From contig VYZI01000105.1 of the NCBI GenBank assembly GCA_013397695.1, positions 2,050,104 to 2,114,103 on the forward strand: a stretch of 64,000 nt of DNA. The letters are read 5' to 3'. Below are positions 1 to 12,420 of this stretch, piece after piece (positions within the stretch are counted from its first letter, which is position 1; each line of letters begins with the position of its first letter). The position numbers and the translations under genes were made by a program. The DNA comes from Centropus unirufus (taxonomy: Eukaryota; Chordata; Aves; Cuculiformes; Centropidae). The notes under the pieces were generated by a model. It ran no database searches, was not told the DNA's origin, and saw only the letters and a list, made by a program, of their open reading frames with translations.

Positions 1-2797
1 AGTCTGATGTAGCCCTATTGTTTGATCTCAGAGAAGTCACATTTTCTGCCTGTACTTTGAACCACCTTTTGCCCCATCTGTCCACATGAAGCTTCAACAT
101 CTGGTATGTAAATGGATAAGAAAGTGTTTTGTGACTGTAGAGCAAGCACAGGACTGCTTTATGTTCATAGCACAGGCCATGGTCCTTACACTTCACCCCA
201 AATCCAAAGCACAGACATAAGAAAATGCCCTCACTTTTTCCCGCAAACAACTCAGAGATGCACGAGGCATCACCAGCAGAAGCTGGCAGGGATCCCACAC
301 TCCGAGTCTTTTACAACCAAAAGAGCTTAGCAATTAGCAAAATAACAAAAAAATGTCAAATGCATTTTTGATGCTCTGAAGTTGCTGAGATTTTAAACAA
401 ACAGTCTGGGCTGCTCCCACACAGAGAGGTCTGTGCACCAGCAACGTAGCAACAGCACCACCGTATGGGCATCTCCAGCTTCTACAGCCCTCAGAATCTT
501 GTCTGTCTAGTTTGCTCTATAGACAAGATTAGCACCAAGGTAGGATTGAATTGCAGCAAAACATTGATTTCATGGTTGTCAGCAAGAACGTGTGTGATGT
601 GAAGGCAATTTTTTCCTCCAAGGCTCTCTGGATGAGCCTCTGAAATTCGAAGTCCCAAACGGGAACAACTGGATGTTTGAGACTATGCCTGCACCTTTGT
701 AGAAATACTCAAGGTTAAACAGGTTGCTTTCTTCTTAAACTTTTATAGCACTCTCTGGATGTACTTCTTCACTCCCGGGATTCCCAAAACACTTCCCTTG
801 TGAGGCAAGAGCCGTGAGCCTGATCTGTCATTAGAAGAAGAAAAGGCACAAAGAGAGGAAGGAGCATGCCAGTGGTCTCTCAGTAGCCTAGTGAAAGAGA
901 TCTCAAGATCTTTCTGCCTCTGTTCAATGTTCTGCTCTTAATGATAGCTCTGATCTCCACTGCTGGACTCAAATCTGTTTCAAGCAGCCTAGCCTGTTTT
1001 CCATATGCTCTTAAGCTTACTTGAACAGCAAACCTGGAAGTAAATCCTTGTACTGTGAGCTAGACCATGACATTAAACGGTGTTAATCATCTACACATAT
1101 AGCAGCTGGAGCCTATCTCTGCTGACAGTCAAGGGCAGCCCTGGAGCAGCAGGAATCATGTTTCCTGCTGCTGGGCCAGTGTTGTGCCTGTCCACCTCAA
1201 GACACATGCGTGGGGGAATGACAGACAGCTGAGAGGGTGATAAGAAATACTTGAGGCTGAGGCAAGGGACATACTGTGGCCTTTTGTTACAAGCAGAGCA
1301 AAGCCTGCCTGTAATCATATACATGGAATAGGCTACACAGGAGCCTACGACCGCCTGACTGCTAGCTATACATCCATCTCTGTGGACATCTGTATGTCTA
1401 CTCATTTTCAAATCTTTCTCTTCCTTGATCTATCCATCTTCCAGTCTATCCAATGACATGCCTCATTTAGGATCCACACTTCCCTCCTTACAGACAATTC
1501 TGTAATACAATCTGCCTTACTACCATCTAGTGACTCAGTCCCATTTATTCCCTGCCCATTCTGACTTGGGACAGTTCAGTGCTCCTTAGGCAGCTTGCAT
1601 TCCCAGGAACACAGCTGTGTAACCATTAGAAATTCCCACTTCAACACCCCAAATTTGCCATTAAAATCCTTTATCATACATTCTACACACCTACAGCCTG
1701 AGTAGATTTTCAGACATCAGGCTGAATACTAACTCATTCACTACACACGTACCAAGCACCTTCCAGGAGTGGAAAAGTTAATAAGATTCCCTCTGCAGCC
1801 CATTGCAACCTCCAAATACATACTTCAGAACATCATGAAAAGGAACTACAAGCCACATTCCTGCTGAGCAAGCAGCACTGTGACCTCTCTTCAGGTGTGG
1901 GCCGCCTTGGACAACAGTTCTTCTTGTTCTGGCACTTAATTCTACTTGAATTAAGGCATCTGAGAAATTGTTACACTACTGAGCTTGGAGGCCGGAGATT
2001 CTGCCGGATCCCCTGATAATTCTGGCTCTTTCAAAGACTAAAATTCACACAGGATGAGTGTGTGGCACTTCATCTTATCTTCCTCTTTGCTGTCTTTTTT
2101 TCTCTTCTGCTCATAGAAGACATTACCATAAATAATTAAAAAAAAACTGATTGAAGTTTTAATGCATTAAATATGCATTATCTCATATTGCAGACTTCCT
2201 TATAGCCTCTTCAAAACACCTAGCCGAATGGCTGGCACAGCCCAGGAAATCAGAGCAACTGCTGTTTACCTTTGGAGACACTCAGAATCTCTATTCAGTT
2301 TTCTCAGGCACCATTCTACCTTTTACTTATTCACAAATATTCAACTGATGCTTACCACTGCTCCTTGATGTGATACATGACACCATGCTCTGTACTATGT
2401 TTCTCCAGACATTTCCAGCCTAAAATCAGGCATGTGAACCAGGATACACCAAATAATCAAGCCCTCTATTCCCTCCCTCCCTCCTCAATAGAAAGCTCTA
2501 CAGCTTTATCTGTCATGAATCTGCTTTGACAACATAAAATAGTATAAAAAGAAGAAAAACACAAAGTGAAATATAGACATCCTTAGATTCCTGTGAGAAA
2601 ATATGATCTTGCTCATGCAATTAGATGAACTTGGGATTTTCTAACATTAGGAAAATAAAAACTCCCATGTGCACGTAATCCTATGGACAACCTTGTGTTA
2701 AAGTGTGTATAATAATTATAAAAGGGTACGTTTGCCATCTTCAGGACTTGAGCAGGAACTGCACACAAATGTTCAAAGACCACAGAGAATCAGCAAT
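1..2797. other. Upstream intergenic DNA without recognised gene
   Basis: No exon with family resemblance and no CR1. An AT-rich block near 2110-2200 contains homeodomain/POU-like words. Open frames such as 1091-1411 (-) look like chance. Confidence 0.6.
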
Positions 2798-3303
2798 TCA
2801 GCAGAGAAAGGAAATGGATCTGCTAGAGCAAGTCCAGGGGAGGCCACAGAAATGATCTGAGGGCTGGAGCACCTCCAGTACAAGGACAGGCTGAGAGAGT
2901 TGTAGTTGTGTAGTCTCGAGAAGAGAATGTTCTGGGGACAACCTAGAGCAGCCTTCCAGTACTGAAAGGGGGCTACAGGAAAGCTGGGGAGAGGCTATCT
3001 ATCAGGAAGTGTATGAATAAGACAAGGTGTAATAGTTTTCATCTGAAAGAGGGGAGATAGATGAGATAGATTTAGATGAGATATTGGGAAGAAATGTTTT
3101 ATTGTGAAGGTGGTGAGGCAGTGGAAGAGCTACCCCAGAGAAGTTGTGGATGTCACCTCCCTGGAGCTGTTGAAGGCAAGGCTGGATGGGGCTCTGAGCA
3201 ACATGATCAAGTGGGAGGTGTCCCTGTCCATGGCAAGGGGTTGAAACTGGATGATCTTTGAGGTCCCTTCCAGGATAAACAATTCTATAATTTTATGATT
3301 CTG
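2798..3303 (+). repeat. CR1 LINE, 5'-truncated, + orientation
   Basis: Runs from the region ending 'gcaagtccaggggaggcc' to a degraded octamer tail (attctataattttatgatt). The body shows the usual CR1 3' landmarks, such as aggaagtg, ggaagaaatgtttt and gatgatctttgaggtccc. Confidence 0.93.
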
Positions 3304-4222
3304 TGTAAGGATATAGGAATTAGTGGGTGCTCACAGCCTCAGGAGGCAGCAAAGCAGGACTGAGGCGTGGCCAGACTCATAGCTGCATGCATTTCTTTTA
3401 CAGTGTCCTGAGTCCTGGTCTTCATTGGCAGCCCTGCTGCTGCTAGAAAAAGAATGAAAAGAAATAGAAGAATTTGACTGACTGCAAATTAGACTGCTGA
3501 GGATTAAAAAGAAGTTCGTTCTTGCTTATTGATGAGATGCTTGAAGGAAGAAATATTTAATTCAAGACCTGTGTGGGCTTGATGGGGTGGCCAGGCTCTG
3601 CTTTCCCCTTGACCCTATTGTTCCCAAACCTAAGGAACCAAACTCTACAGGGACACCCCTAAGGGACTAAAAAAGAAAAAAGTAGCCTTAGCCTCTGAAC
3701 AAGGAACAGTATAGTCTGAAATATTGCTGCCTTTTTATCCATCTGTTCCATAGAAGTTGGTCATAAATTACATGGTCTGCCAAAAAAATGACAAAGTAAA
3801 GCCAATAGACTCAGAAAGAAGGGGTTGGGTTGTTTTCATTTTAAACAGAAGTTCAAGAGTCCAAGGGGAAACACTTAAGAGTCTCACAGAGGAAATAGAA
3901 TTTTCAAAATGATCACCTGCACCAGTTTCACTACTGGTGTAAATTAGAGCACTGTGATTAATTTCAGTTAACTTCATCCATCTGACCCTCCATCACTCAT
4001 TCCACAGTCACTAAGCAAGAGCTGTGGCCCACCAAAACACCAGAACACCTTCCTTTCACTTTGAAAAAGTGCCTCATGTCCTAAGAGCACGTGGAACATG
4101 AGCCAGTTGTGTTATCAGGTGGCCAAGATGGCCAACAGAATCATGGCTTCTATGAAAAAGGGATCATGCCTCTGTACTCAGCATCAAGGAAGCCACATCT
4201 TGTATCCTGTGTTTGGTTTGGA

Positions 4223-4710
4223 GACCTTCAGTCCAAAACAGACATTGAGGGGCTAAAGAAAAGGGCAAAGAAGCTGGTGACAGGTCTAGACAACAAGTCT
4301 TATGAGGAAGGGTTGAAGGAACAGGGATTGTTTAGCCTGGAGAAGAGGATGCTGAAGGAAGACCACATCACTCTCCACAACTGCCTGAAAGCAGAGTGTA
4401 GAAAGGTGAGTGCTGGTCTCGTCTCCCAAGTAACAAGTGATAGGACAAGAGGAAATTGCCTCAAGTTGCACAAAGGGTGGTTTAGGAGGTTTGGATTGGA
4501 TGTTACATAAATTTCTTTATTGAAAGAGTGGTCAGACACTGCAACAAGCTTCCCAGGGCAGTGGTGGAGTCTCCTTCCCTGTAGGAGTTAAAAAAAATCT
4601 GTATACATGCACTTCATGGGATGGTTTAGTTGGTATGGTGGTGTTGGGCTGACGGTTGGACCAGATGATCCTAGAGGTCTTTTGCAACCTTCATGATTCC
4701 ATGATTCTAT
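4223..4710 (+). repeat. CR1 LINE, F/Y-type 3' end, + orientation
   Basis: Contains the alternative CR1 3' region (caagtaacaagtgatagga, gaggtcttttgcaacctt) and ends in atgattccatgattctat. The open frame at 4091-4510 overlaps it and is not a gene. Confidence 0.9.
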
Positions 4711-5722
4711 AAGAGCTAAATTGCCTGAGAGCATGTCCCTCAAGGCTATATCTGCAAAGCACTAAGTTTCTGAGATTTCAGAAGCTCTAAATAAAGTGAC
4801 AAATCACGGCAAATTAAATTTAGCAGATAGGCCTTTTTTCTTTTACACCGGTATGGACTGAGAAGTGGTCAAGGGACACAAGAGAAGGGAGAGGTCTCCA
4901 GTCAACCCAGCAAAGCAAACATTCATACTTCAATTTGGAATGTGGCTGAACTCACCTTCCTCCGTGATGAGAAGAGGCATTTCTTTGACAAGCCTGAATT
5001 GTTTACCGTACACACTTATGTGAGTTCAAGCATCAAAACTATGCTCTACCTAGACCAGACAGAGGGACTGGCAGACAGAGGCCTGCCGATGTACAGATGT
5101 GGGAGAAAAAAACAATACCAAACAAAGTCATCATGAAGTCCATTTCGTTTCAACACATGCAAAAACTTTGTTTTGTTCATTTTCTTTTGCTAAGCTCCTG
5201 AGAATACATAACAAAAAAAAGGCAAACAAGCACCTGGGCAACTGAAAGAGGACAATGCACTTTAATTTGCTCACATACCTTGCCACCACATGCCACAAGT
5301 GTCACAGCAACATTCACACATGCAGATAAATAGCTGGAGTTTTTTATTAAAATAACATTTTGTCCTTGATTTAAACACAATAGCTCCATTCAAGATAGAA
5401 ATGGGAGTGGAGAGTTCTGTTTACAGGGTGCAATCACAGCCTCACTGATTCCAGTGAAATGCATAAGGGCAGCCTTGTTCTCAAGAATTTGGGGTTTTTT
5501 CCACTCTTGTGAACATTTTTCTCGAGGGTAGGAGGAAAGGTGGGGGTGCAATGATGTAGAGGAGCTGCTGGTAGCTCCAAGAGGCACAGCCACATAGGAG
5601 AGGCACCTAACGCAAATCTCACCGTCACAAAGCAACTCCTCCCTTGGGCAAGCAAGCAGCCTTGCTCAGGTGCCTTCACAAAAGGGTAACCTTCTGGGCA
5701 TGCCCAACTGCTGCCTCTCACA

Positions 5723-5730
5723 ATATATAA
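5723..5730 (+). promoter_or_regulatory. PSCA TATA box
   Basis: ATATATAA lies 53 nt before the ATG. A TTCAGCA initiator-like site at 5757-5763 sits about 30 nt downstream, so the 5' untranslated region would be about 25 nt. Confidence 0.6.
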
Positions 5731-5782
5731 CCTGTCCCACGAGGAAACAATCCATATTCAGCACGAGAGACGTCGTCCCAAA

Positions 5783-5834
5783 ATGAAGACTTTCCTTGTC
5801 CTCCTGCTGGCAGCAGTTCTGTGCTTGGATTCAG
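5783..5834 (+). CDS. PSCA: PSCA coding exon 1 (signal peptide)
   Basis: 52 nt: 17 codons plus one base. It ends at TCA-G followed by GTAAGA, a strong donor. It encodes the signal peptide and the first base of G18. Confidence 0.88.
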
Positions 5835-8800
5835 GTAAGACAGCATGGAGTCTTTCCCACGTCCCCTCCACCAGGTCTTTAGCTGGAAGAAAGGACTTGT
5901 GATGGAGTTTGACAGTGAGAGAAGAAATACTGATATTTGTTGACTTATGGTGATCATTCTTTTTGATGAGATGTCCTGAATGTCAAACGGAGAAAACACC
6001 TGCTGCTGATGGGATCCTAGTGCTGGGTAGAGCAGCTTTCAGGAAAGACAAATCATATTGAAAACTGAATTTAATTTAAATCAAAATTACTTAAGCCCGA
6101 CTCTATATTTTGGGGAGTGGGAGGGGTTTAATGGGGAGTGGGAGAACTACTTTTCTTCTTCCCAGGCTCTCAAAATTGCAACATCTATGCAAAGGTAAGT
6201 TTTGTTCCACCTTGTTTTCTGGATTTTTATTTCAAAAGGGATCTCTGATGCTACATAGATTGACAGTTTTAATAAGAGAGAAAAAGGGATAATTCATGAT
6301 GTATTTATTAAACTGGTTGTGTGGGTTTTGGACACTGTCACTTTTTTCCAGCCTGACTAAGAAAAAATGGTTTTAAACTGACTTTTCTGTATTATCAGAG
6401 GACAGAATAAGCTGATCTGGCAAAAATGTTTCTCAATCAGCAAAGGATGCTTAAGCAATAGGCTGAGAAGGATCTTGTGCAGTCCTGACCAGAGCCTCTC
6501 CCTTTCCAGCTTCCATCATGGTGCCCTGAATTTTGACTTTCATTGTGTTAAAAGTCAGATAAAAACCAGAGCAGGGTGCAGCAATGCAGACAAACTGGGG
6601 CTGGCTCCATCCCTCTATGACTGCAACAGTTTATTCCAGAACAGCTTGGACAGAGGGAAACAGAATGCCTCAAATAATTTTGTGCTCCTGTGCTGAATGA
6701 TACTTGTTCCTAAATAGGATTCTTTTTGTGTCCTGAAAGAGTATTTCAGACATTAGGGTATTGACTTGAAGGATTCATGATACAATCCTTGTGGTCATGG
6801 TTTTAAAGTACATACATAAACATTAAATCACCCACTTGCAGGTTTGTAATGCTGCAGTGATGCCCTAGGGCGCAGGTAGGTAATAGGAATAGGTAATTGC
6901 ACCGTTCCCACTCCTCTGGAGACTGTTTTTCATCAAGGCTAGACACTTGTAAGCTGCAAAGATTATTCTGTTTTTACATAACAGCACAGCAGATGTTAAC
7001 AACGCTGACTTGTGCCCCCATAGAATGGCATGTCCATGAGGGGGTGGAAACCCTGGTGCCCTGGTTTTCCAAGGGAGTCAAAAGCTGTGTTTGCCCTTTG
7101 TTTTATTCTCAGAGGGAGACATGTGTAGTATGTCACAAGCTGGTCAAAATGAAGCAAACTGCTAGAAGAGACCTTGCAAAAATCCTGCTCCATTCCTTTC
7201 TTCCTTCTGAATTTTCCCTCTTTCATCCAATCCTACCAAGGCCTCAGCTAAGGTTCCCAAGCCCATCTGGTAAAACAGTTCATCCCTTCATCCTGGCTCA
7301 GGAAGTGTGAATATCAAAAAAAGCCTGTTGCAGATGGGAACAGAGTTAAGTATCCCAAGTGCAGAGAAAGAAGCATTTGGAGAAACTGGTCTTCTTTGCT
7401 ATCCAGCCAGTCTATTTACTCCCTCATTGCACGGACTAGATCAGAAACATCTTCAACACCTACAACATTTGAATCTTGGCCCAAGAAAGTGTGCTATTTT
7501 CCACCAAAAGATGGAAAAAAAATCATTATTTTCCCGATAACCGAGCAGCTAACTTCCTTTGAGGATTCACAGGAATGGTCCTGTTTCCCAGTGTAAGTAC
7601 TAACTTGGGTTCCCTGGAGAGGTTCAGGTGGATTTTTCTTATAACCTTTCTTTCTCTCTTGAAGGTTCTTCTTTGAAGTGTTATGAATGCTCCTCACAGC
7701 TCAGCAACTCCAACTGCAAGAAGGAAGTGACCTGCAAGGAAAATGAAGTCTGCAAGACGGATGTGATCAGTAAGGCCAAGTGGGAGTGGGCACTGTCTTA
7801 GTTGTGGGGTCGGACTCAAGCATGGTCCCAGCCTCAGGCATCCAAGCCAACTTTCCTTGCTCTAGATGCAAAATGTTGTGTGGGCCAGCAAAGCTCAGTG
7901 TGCAGCAGGAAGAAAAAGCCATCTGGGGAGAAAGGACTATAAAAAAACTTTCAAATTGTTTTCATGTTAAGTAGAAATGACAGAAGGAAAATGTTTATCC
8001 TTTGGTGATAACTGATCCTTTGGTAGAGGTGCTGACTGTCACCAAGCCCTTTCTCTACACTGGCCTCAAGAGAGTTATTACAAAGTCATATTGCACTCAT
8101 GTGCTGCACCCCATAAATTCCTTCGGTGTTTGTTTGCCAACAGCTCATGCTAAAAATTGAGCTGTAAGGCCAGCACAGTGCCAGTGCCTGGAATGAAACG
8201 CAGAAGGGTGCAGCTGCACAACAGGGTGCTAGCTGTTAAATACTTGTAATTATAAATACCTCCTAATGTCTCTCACCTCTACAAAAGTAGGTTTATTTCC
8301 CTTTGATAACACCAAAAGTGATTTGCTTACAGGGACAACAGTTTAGTTTATGGCTTTGAAAACTTTGGAACATGGATTAAAATGTGAGGGGTTGGGTCTC
8401 GTGAAAGCTAGTCGTGAAGTTATGAGGAGTAGTCAATGACAGCTGACTTTCAGTTATTCAATGAAAAGGATAGACTTTCACCTAGACCCATCTACAGCCA
8501 ACTATACACTAAATTTGCTTATGTCAAAGACTCAGTGCCCAGAATAGATTATGCAAGACCAGGACGTCTCATACAGACCACAACCTACTGCTAATCAGCA
8601 GTTACTGAGCATCAATCAGTCACAGAAAAATGGGTTGTGCCTATTTCCATAGTTGGTGTTACACTAAAACATGCAGCTGTTTGGAAACAATAATTTTTTT
8701 CAAGAAATTAGGTCAGATAAGAATAGTGTCTCATTAGACACTTCTGTGAAGCTTGGCTTGGCTTGCATTGAATCCCTGTAGTAATGGTCTTGCTTTCCTT

Positions 8801-9016
8801 CTAGGAGCCATAGGACTCTTCAGCATCATCAGCAAGGGTTGTGACTCATCATGTCAATCACACTATCAAAACTTCAACGTAGGCAACAGGAACATCTCCT
8901 GCTGCAGCACCAACCTCTGCAATACCAATGCAGCAGGCAGCGTGAGGAGCAACTATGGGATAGCGGCAGGAATAGCAGCTAGCGTCCTCTGGACCATCCT
9001 GAACAACAAACTGTGA
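5783..9016 (+). CDS. PSCA: Prostate stem cell antigen (PSCA), GPI-anchored Ly6/uPAR protein; 3 coding exons
   Basis: Coding sequence is join(5783..5834, 7665..7769, 8805..9016), 369 nt, 122 residues plus TGA. Residues 1-17 are a signal peptide (MKTFLVLLLAAVLCLDS), and the LU domain runs from about L21 to N92. It has ten cysteines (23, 26, 35, 41, 47, 65, 69, 85, 86, 91), the LKCYEC start motif and the CC-STNLCN end. The stretch I52-K63 (IRAIGLFSIISK) and the V78-C86 stretch with the N82 sequon closely resemble mammalian PSCA as I remember it, which separates it from LY6E and LYNX1. After N92 a small-residue zone (about N94-S98) and a hydrophobic tail (about G104-L118) fit a GPI signal, though the extreme end (NNKL) is polar. 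Both introns are phase 1, GT-AG. The start is the first ATG about 55 nt after a TATA box. No AATAAA follows closely; AATATA at 9200 is a weak candidate. Known role: cell-surface Ly6 protein of epithelia; the bird function is inferred. Confidence 0.9.
5835..7664 (+). other. PSCA: PSCA intron 1
   Basis: 1.83-kb phase-1 intron. I see no CR1 copy or other recognisable repeat in it. Short open frames (6110-6292, 6897-7310) show no family resemblance. Confidence 0.75.
7665..7769 (+). CDS. PSCA: PSCA coding exon 2 (first half of LU domain)
   Basis: 105 nt, preceded by a pyrimidine tract and TTGAAG acceptor, followed by the GTAAGG donor. It encodes G18 to the first base of R53, with cysteines 23, 26, 35, 41 and 47. 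It is 15 nt shorter than exon 2 of the other two genes here. Confidence 0.88.
7770..8804 (+). other. PSCA: PSCA intron 2
   Basis: 1.03-kb phase-1 intron of unique-looking sequence with no CR1. Confidence 0.75.
8805..9016 (+). CDS. PSCA: PSCA coding exon 3 (end of LU domain, GPI tail)
   Basis: 212 nt after a TTCTAG acceptor, ending in TGA. It encodes R53 to L122 with five cysteines, the N82 glycosylation sequon and the C-terminal hydrophobic tail. An in-frame upstream ATG at 8753 lies in the intron and is not the start. Confidence 0.9.
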
Positions 9017-10334
9017 GGACCCAAGAGGACACCCATAACCACAAAATATCTTGGACCATTCCTCTTATAACAAGATTTGTAACCAGGAGCAATGTGGTGT
9101 GTTGGGCACACAGCACCCTTAGAGCTGATGGCAGATCTTTGCCATATGATAGCTTCTTCATTAATGTTATTTTATTGCTGTAGTGCTACCAGATAAGAAA
9201 ATATATGTGCACGCTGTCTGCATAACACCTAAAATATACTTATTTCTGAATCAAGAGTGCTGTGTTCTCTCCATATCACTTAGTCATGTATTTCTGCACC
9301 CAGCAGCAACTGTAGGTGGGTCTGTTGCGTGTCTGGCCAATGGTCAATCTTGGCCATTACTGTGTAATGACAATATGGGGAGAGAGGTGCCATGGCAGAG
9401 CAGAATGGAGATGGCAACTGTACCTCCAAAGCTTGAGGGGCTCTGGTTTATGACAAATTCTGGCAGTCAAGAAAATTTGTGAAAAGCAGTCACACCTGAA
9501 GGAGAACTTGCTTGTGACCTAGAGTCCCTGGGGCCCTGCACTTTGTTAGCTACCACACAAGACAAAAGCAGAGTTCACCTTCTCTGCTACATGTGTATAC
9601 AGCCATTCATACACCTTCCCAGAATTCTATCATCCTTGGGATGGTGGGCAGAACTGCACTTTCAGGTACCTGAAGCACCATATTGTCCAAGAGCCTTTGG
9701 AATGAAGTGGTAAAGATGTCCCCATGGTGTCCTGGTCAATCAAAGCAATTTTGGAATTGTCAGTCTCCATCCTGACCATAGTAGCATCTCCTTAGTGTCC
9801 TCATTTCCCACAGGCAGATTCTCAAACATTCTTTTCCAACTCCTTCCTTGATCCATTTCCCCACGCCAAAACCTGGGACAGAGGTCCTGTCACAAAGCTG
9901 AAGAAATGTTTGTCTTAAAGGTCCTGTGGAGTTGCCTATCAGCCCAGGGAGAGTGGAGAAAGTAAACATCACAGTTTGTAGTTTCCCCTCTGGGTACCTT
10001 GATCATGGAGATGAGCACACAAGTGTAGGCACACACCCACTTTCACCCTGAGGTGAGACACAGTCAGCGAGAGATGGGGAGGAGGCAAGTGTTGGGAAAA
10101 TATTAAGGCAAACAAGAGCAGGGAAGCTATGGAAAGGCATGGAGTTGACTCCTCTCCTGAGGTGCTCTCAGGACAGAGTCAGGAGTGTTGAAGATTAGGG
10201 TGAAACTAGTGTTTCCTGAAGATTTGTTGAGGCCATAAGAACACTTAGAGAGTCCCTTATTGGGAATAACCCTTCATTATAATAGGCATTTCCCTTCTTC
10301 ACCTGCTGATTTTTTCCCCTTCCGGGGCCCCTCA
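9017..10334. other. PSCA 3' flank, no further gene
   Basis: Includes the PSCA 3' untranslated region of unknown length. I see no other gene or repeat here. Confidence 0.55.
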
Positions 10335-10796
10335 CTATGAGAAAGACACTGAGGTCCTGGAGTGTGTCCAGAGAAGAGCAAAGAAGCTGGTGAAGGGGCT
10401 GGAAAGCAAGCCTTATGAGAAGCAGCTGAGGGAACTGGGGTTGTTCAGCTTGGAGAAAAGGAGGCTGAGAGCAGACCTTATCACTGCCTACAACTCACTG
10501 AAAGCAGGTTGTAGAGTCTGGGTATTGGTCTCTTTGCCCAAGTAACAAGTGATAGGACGAGAGGAAATGGCCTCAAGCTTCACCAGGGAAGGTTTAGGCT
10601 GGATATTTGGAAAAAATCTCTTCACTGAAAGAGTTATTGAACACTGGAACAGGCTTCCCAGGGAAGTGGTTGAGTCCTGGAGGTATTTAAAAGACAGGCA
10701 GATGAAGTGTTTGGGAATATGATTTAATAGTGGGCAGGTAAAGTTGGGCTTGATGATCTCAAACGTCTTTTCCAACCTAGTGATTCTATGATTCTA
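10335..10796 (+). repeat. CR1 LINE, F/Y-type, + orientation
   Basis: Starts at gagaaagacactgaggtcct, includes aagtaacaagtgataggacg and ends tgattctatgattcta. Confidence 0.92.
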
Positions 10797-11652
10797 AGAC
10801 CACTGTTCCACATGTGCTTCCTTCCAATACGCAACAAATGAAGACAAGGATGGTGTCAGCAGGGTGTACAGAGGGGCCTGTGAGAGCCCCAGGTGGAGAT
10901 AACAAGGCAGGCTGGACCCATGAAGTCAAGGAGCTGTGAAGTCAGGACAGCGTTGCATGGACAACTAAAAGGGCTGGGAGATGGTCATGAGCCCCATTTT
11001 CTTCTCTCATACCTAAGAACTATTGACACTGTAAAGGATGTGCTGAGCCATGATTCGAATAACAAAGAAGCATTAACCTGAGGGAGCTGAGTTATCTGGG
11101 GGAACCTTAGCCACAGGACAAGGGCCAGCATCTCTGTTTGGATTAAGTCAGTGGGATGTTAGAAAATGACACTATCTACTATTGTGAAAGAGAAAAGTAC
11201 ATAAATCCTTGGGACGCAATCCTTGGGATGCAAGACATTAACAAGCTGCTAATTGTAGGAAACAGGGAAGGGGTTTCCCCAAATATGACTTGAGTCTTGT
11301 TACTGGCAGAGGGAGGTTATGGGACATGGGGGATGATTTAGGCTTTTGCAAACTTCCCGATTCTTAGTCACAGAAAAGGGAATTCATCCAGCTGCTCATC
11401 TCCCAGCTGGGTTGTTTTTCTGCATGGTTGAACAGCTCCATGACCTCTCCACTCCCAGGACTCATCATCTTGCTCTGTAAGAAGATTCCTGACACACTAG
11501 TGCCCTGTGCCCACTTCCTGAAGCAATTTCCAGGCAGTGGGCACTGTCCACATCCATGGCCTTTCTCAACAAGCACTTTGGTTACAATGACCTTTACTGG
11601 GAGACTGGGAGTTTAGCTGTACAGAAATGCCCTATACATGTTCCCTTTAAGG

Positions 11653-11770
11653 CATCTTTAAGGTCCTTTCCAACTCAAAACATTCTATGACTCTGTGACT
11701 CTATGATTCTATGATTCTGTGATTCTATGATTTTACGATTCTACAATTCTGTGATTCTGTGATTCTGTGT
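11653..11770 (+). repeat. CR1 3' tip with expanded tail repeat
   Basis: Only about 30 nt of the CR1 3' end remain (ctttaaggtcctttccaact). From 11680 on, degenerate 8-10-nt units of the type ATTCTATG / ATTCTGTG are tandemly expanded about ten times. Confidence 0.85.
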
Positions 11771-12018
11771 CAGCCAGCACCAGAGCCTTTGGGGGTCACA
11801 GTGGTTGAGACACAGCCTCTGAAGAGTTTGAACACATTCAGCCTGAAAAGAAATGAGGTGTCAAAAATCTTTAGCTCAACTATACGCTGTGTTATAGCAT
11901 GTTGGTCCTGTGTGGCAATTACATCTGCTTGCTGGAGCAGAGCATTCAGCAGTTTCTTGCTGGACTGGAGAGGGGGCTTTCCCATGCTGGCAAGTGAAAC
12001 ATCATGTCTAGATTATAT

Positions 12019-12262
12019 AATCATAGAATCATTAGGGCTGGAAAAGACCTCTAAGTTCAGCCAGTCCAACCATCATCCCAACACCACTGTATCTATTAAA
12101 TCATGTCCCAAAGTGCTGCATCTACATGTTTTTTTAACACCTCCAGGGAAGGAGACTCCATCATTTCACTGCGCAGCCTATACCAACATTTAACCACTCT
12201 TCTGGTAAAAAAATCTTTCCTAATATCCAATCTGAACCTCCACAACTCAAAGCCATTATAGC
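12019..12262 (-). repeat. CR1 LINE, F/Y-type, - orientation
   Basis: Begins aatcatagaatcattagggc and continues through the complement of the 3' region (gacctctaag, cccaacacc, tttaacacctccaggg). Confidence 0.9.
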
Positions 12263-12282
12263 CAGATCATCAACAGTGTGAC

Positions 12283-12420
12283 TCATAGAGTCATAGAGTC
12301 ATAGAATCATAGAATCACCCAGTTGGAAAAGACCTCTGAGATCATCAAGTCCAGTCGTACCTATCCACCACTTAACCATATTGTTAAATACCTCTTCTAC
12401 CCGTCTTTTAAATACCTATA
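12283..12420 (-). repeat. CR1 LINE fragment, - orientation
   Basis: Starts with four tail octamers (tcatagagtcatagagtc...) then agttggaaaagacctctgag. It is a subfamily different from the adjacent copy at 12019-12262. The inner boundary is uncertain. Confidence 0.8.

Noticed and set aside
8753..8804. Upstream in-frame ATG extending PSCA exon 3
   Set aside because: The 5' part is intron sequence ending in a pyrimidine-rich TTCTAG acceptor, and the exon 1-2-3 chain gives a complete Ly6 precursor.
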